From assembly GCF_003584165.1 (NCBI RefSeq), contig NZ_QXFJ01000031.1:255851-319850 (forward strand): 64,000 nucleotides of DNA. The letters run 5' to 3'. The notes below the pieces were generated by a model that had not been told where the DNA came from, ran no database searches, and saw nothing but the letters and a program-made list of their open reading frames with translations. Below are positions 62,257-64,000 of this stretch, piece by piece. The position numbers and the translations under genes were made by a program. Within the stretch, counting starts at the first letter, position 1. Every line of letters begins with the position of its first letter. This stretch comes from Flagellimonas aequoris (lineage in GTDB: Bacteria > Bacteroidota > Bacteroidia > Flavobacteriales > Flavobacteriaceae).

Positions 62257-62343
62257 TCACAGTCGGTTGAAATCATCACTGACCTTTTTGTCCAATACCT
62301 TGGTATAGATCTGTGTGGTGGCAAGTTTGGTGTGGCCCAAAAA
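62257..62343 (-). pseudogene. C-terminal stub of a tyrosine recombinase (integrase)
   Basis: The minus-strand frame reads FLGHTKLATTQIYTKVLDKK and ends DFNRL-stop. The LGHT...TT.IYTKV pattern is the final His and catalytic Tyr of tyrosine integrases. Nothing of the Arg/His region before it is present, because the frame runs into the tRNA terminator and the tRNA gene itself. It is a fragment left by an integrative element next to tRNA-Lys. Confidence 0.8.
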
Positions 62344-62417
62344 CAAAAAACCTTGCAAATCAATTGATTGCAAGGTTTTGATATGGTTTGAAATCGTTTC
62401 AAGTGACCTGGCCGGGG
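62334..62417. repeat. right-hand direct repeat: terminator plus tRNA-Lys 3' end
   Basis: Matches 44717-44787 in the same orientation: GGCCC-A-rich-AACCTTG ... CAAGGTTTT ... GTGACCTG-G-CCGGGG. It covers the tRNA terminator and the first 14 bases of the plus-strand image of the tRNA 3' end. Consistent with an att site at a tRNA. Confidence 0.5.
62345..62379 (-). terminator. tRNA-Lys terminator (minus strand)
   Basis: AAAACCTTGCAA (62347-62358) with TTGCAAGGTTTT (62368-62379); on the minus strand a T run follows (A run at 62345-62350). 25 bp downstream of the tRNA 3' end. Confidence 0.82.
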
Positions 62418-62476
62418 CTCGAACCCGGGACCCTTTCATTAAAAGTGAAATGCTCTACCAACTGAGCTACCAGGTC
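62404..62476 (-). tRNA. tRNA-Lys (anticodon TTT)
   Basis: 73 nt. Acceptor stem GACCTGG with CCAGGTC is perfect, D arm GCTC/GAGC with loop AGTTGGTA, anticodon stem TTTCA/TGAAA with loop CTTTTAA (anticodon TTT), T arm CCGGG/CCCGG with loop TTCGAGC, discriminator A. No CCA is encoded. Confidence 0.97.
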
Positions 62477-62595
62477 ATTTTAACAGTGCCAAGCTGTTTT
62501 GCTAAGCGGCTGCAAATATAACATCAATAATCTATTTTACAAGGTGAATTAATGATAAATTTGTGTTTTTTTGAAATCACTAGGAATCCGAGTAT

Positions 62596-63108
62596 ATGAA
62601 AATAGTTTTGATGGGATATATGGCAAGTGGAAAGTCAACCGTTGGGCAACTGTTGGCCAGTGAATTAGGGATACGGTTCATCGACCTTGATGACTATATC
62701 GAGGAGCAGGAAAAAAAATCCATCAAAAATATTTTTTCTGAAAAAGGTGAAATCTATTTCCGGAAATTGGAGCACCGGACCCTACAAAAAATATTGCAGG
62801 AAAACGAATCCGTTGTATTGTCTACCGGAGGGGGCACCCCTTGCTACGGAAATAATTTACAAACCATTTTGGAACAAGCAGATTGCTCTATCTACCTACA
62901 AATGTCCATCCCCGATTTGGTGGACCGGATTGCCGGGGAGAAAGAACATCGCCCGTTAGTTAAGGATATTCCCGATATGGATTTGCCAGAATTTGTGGGG
63001 AAACACCTGTTTGAACGCGTTCCTTATTATTCCCAAGCTAATCATATGGTGAATGGAAAGGGAGACCCTGCAACGGTCATGGCGGAAATCAAAAAAATCT
63101 TATTCTAG
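62596..63108 (+). CDS. aroK: shikimate kinase
   Basis: 170 residues. P-loop GYMASGKSTVG at the N-terminus, the DLDD motif (FIDLDDYIEE) for shikimate and Mg, the GE-YFRKLE segment, STGGGTPC for shikimate binding, and REH-RPLV-type lid (EKEHRPLVKDI). It phosphorylates shikimate in aromatic amino-acid synthesis. Its last 9 bp overlap the end of the convergent phosphoribosyltransferase gene. Confidence 0.96.
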   Translation: MKIVLMGYMASGKSTVGQLLASELGIRFIDLDDYIEEQEKKSIKNIFSEKGEIYFRKLEHRTLQKILQENESVVLSTGGGTPCYGNNLQTILEQADCSIYLQMSIPDLVDRIAGEKEHRPLVKDIPDMDLPEFVGKHLFERVPYYSQANHMVNGKGDPATVMAEIKKILF

Positions 63109-63594
63109 GTAAACGGCATCATTGTTGGCCTCGAACACCACTTTGATGTGTTCGTTCAAAGAAGTGGAAAGTGAAATACCCTTAAAATCAGCTTTAATCG
63201 GGTATTTTTTATGATTCCTGTTCACCAGTACGGCCGTCTTTAATTGTTTGATGGGCGTTTTCAAGAAGTGATGGGTGCCATAGATCAAGGTAGTGCCGGA
63301 ATTCAGTACATCATCCACTAAAACAATAGACTTATTAGTATACTCCTGTTCATCCATAGAGGTGTTCACCCCACTTTTCAATGGATTTTTTTTGTCCATA
63401 TCCATCTTGCACAATATAATGTCGGCATCAGTGATTTTTTTGAGTATGGCCGCAATCTTCTTTGCAAAACTCATCCCACCACCATTTATTCCGGCGATGA
63501 TGATCTCTTTTTCATCCACATTGGTCTCGTAGATTTGGTAGGCAATGCGTTTTGCAATATGCTGGATCTGTTCGTGGGTAAGTATGCGGTTCAT
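63100..63594 (-). CDS. PyrR-like phosphoribosyltransferase
   Basis: 164 residues. Type I PRTase fold with the PRPP loop VLVDDVLNSGTTLIYG and the early IAGINGGGMSFAKKIA segment. ATG at 63594 (MNRILTH) is preferred over the earlier MITLSNNIM start. Length and motif suit the PyrR/hypoxanthine-guanine-like group of Bacteroidota; which base it uses is not clear from sequence. Convergent with aroK, in the same orientation as the S4-domain gene upstream. Confidence 0.85.
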   Translation of the reverse strand: MNRILTHEQIQHIAKRIAYQIYETNVDEKEIIIAGINGGGMSFAKKIAAILKKITDADIILCKMDMDKKNPLKSGVNTSMDEQEYTNKSIVLVDDVLNSGTTLIYGTHHFLKTPIKQLKTAVLVNRNHKKYPIKADFKGISLSTSLNEHIKVVFEANNDAVYLE

Positions 63595-63630
63595 TATATT
63601 GTTGCTTAAGGTTATCAAAGATAAAACAGT

Positions 63631-64000
63631 TCATTCAGATTCGTCCAAATAATCCTCAATGTCCCGTCTATCCTTTTTAGTGGGGCGCCCCAATCCCTTT
63701 TTACGGTAATGGGTTTTTGCATGTTGGAGCAGTTCGTTATGTTCAAAGGCCTCTTGTGGGGTGGTGTCCTTTCTATAAATGTCCACCAATTTGGCCCCTA
63801 CACGGTTTTCGGGAATGTCCAGAACGGTCAGTTGGTAGTCAATCTGGTTTTTGCGAAGAACAATCTTGTCCATGGGGTACACTTCCCTCGAAGGCTTTAT
63901 ATCGCTTCCATTTACCTTCACCTGACCCTTCTTTACGGCAGTGGAGGCGAGGTTCCTGGTTTTGTAGTATCTGGTACACCAAAGGTACTTGTCAATCCGC
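63631..64000 (-). CDS. S4-domain RNA-binding protein, HslR (Hsp15)-like (start cut by window)
   Basis: About 123 residues in the window. The frame reads from the window end as RIDKYLWCTRYYKTRNLAST then AVKKGQVKVNGSDIKPSREV, an S4 domain in the Hsp15 form that binds 50S subunits with stalled nascent chains. The G at 64000 is likely the last base of the ATG start, so only two bases are missing. A shorter start (GTG at 63921) is internal. The basic C-terminus (KKGLGRPTKKDRRDIEDYL) is usual for the family. 36 bp before the phosphoribosyltransferase gene, same strand. Confidence 0.9.
   Translation of the reverse strand, partial: RIDKYLWCTRYYKTRNLASTAVKKGQVKVNGSDIKPSREVYPMDKIVLRKNQIDYQLTVLDIPENRVGAKLVDIYRKDTTPQEAFEHNELLQHAKTHYRKKGLGRPTKKDRRDIEDYLDESE

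Noticed and set aside
62344..62439. N-terminal part of the frame that contains the integrase stub
   Set aside because: It reads through the tRNA terminator and part of tRNA-Lys, so it is not protein-coding.
1..64000. CRISPR arrays, rRNA genes and complete insertion sequences
   Set aside because: No regularly spaced repeats of 24-40 bp, no rRNA signature and no intact transposase were seen.

Overview
The window reads as a chromosome segment of a marine-type Flavobacteriaceae (Bacteroidota). The evidence is two SusC/SusD pairs, a FecR/ECF-sigma module, a triple-tyrosine/LuxR hybrid regulator, many lipoproteins with Cys lipoboxes, a Sec-type (lipoprotein-like) NosZ, and weak Shine-Dalgarno sequences throughout. 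The genus cannot be fixed from the sequence alone; Muricauda/Flagellimonas/Maribacter-like is a guess.

Layout. (1) 1-8.0 kb: the end of a LytTR response regulator, a DUF6515-like protein and a lipoprotein. Facing them is a minus-strand operon with a DUF2147 protein, TolC, a periplasmic adaptor, a MacB-type permease and its ATPase, i.e. a tripartite exporter, followed by a beta-barrel protein. (2) 8.2-18.1 kb: ECF sigma, FecR anti-sigma, SusC with an STN domain, SusD and two alkaline phosphatases, one of them fused to a PLC/GDPD-like domain. It is built like a polysaccharide-utilisation locus but carries phosphatases instead of glycosidases, so capture of phosphorylated organic matter is a reasonable inference. 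(3) 18.1-21.5 kb: a HxlR regulator divergent from a nitroreductase, MdaB-like quinone reductase, YgiN-like monooxygenase and MFS exporter, probably an electrophile/quinone response. (4) 21.5-29.6 kb: MscS channel, M28 peptidase, DinB protein, FGE-like lipoprotein, serine hydrolase and membrane-bound AraC regulator.

(5) 29.7-44.6 kb: a beta-glucan (laminarin-type) utilisation locus. A 973-residue hybrid regulator is divergent from susC, susD, a surface glycan-binding lipoprotein, two GH30 enzymes, a GH5-CBM6 enzyme and a GH16 laminarinase. Two exact 16-bp repeats lie upstream of susC.

(6) 44.9-55.4 kb: nitrous-oxide respiration. On the minus strand in order of transcription come a c-type cytochrome lipoprotein, fasciclin protein, NosZ, a NosL fused to a membrane domain, a small cupin, NosD, NosF, NosY, a His-rich polytopic membrane protein, an Rrf2 regulator and the RIC di-iron repair protein. 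A second Rrf2 regulator is divergent. A GGATAAAA-n-TCYTTT motif recurs before RIC, before the first Rrf2 gene and between the cytochrome and the second Rrf2 gene.

(7) 55.4-62.4 kb: a decayed stretch with gene fragments (nucleoside deaminase, FAH-family hydrolase, a lipoprotein), then an intact tesA-like / ybbA-ybbP-like trio, then a tyrosine-recombinase stub beside tRNA-Lys(TTT). Part of the tRNA 3' end and its terminator is repeated in degenerate form at 44.7 kb, in direct orientation, so the nos cluster may sit on a decayed tRNA-inserted island. (8) 62.6-64 kb: shikimate kinase, a PyrR-like phosphoribosyltransferase and an S4-domain protein cut by the window end.
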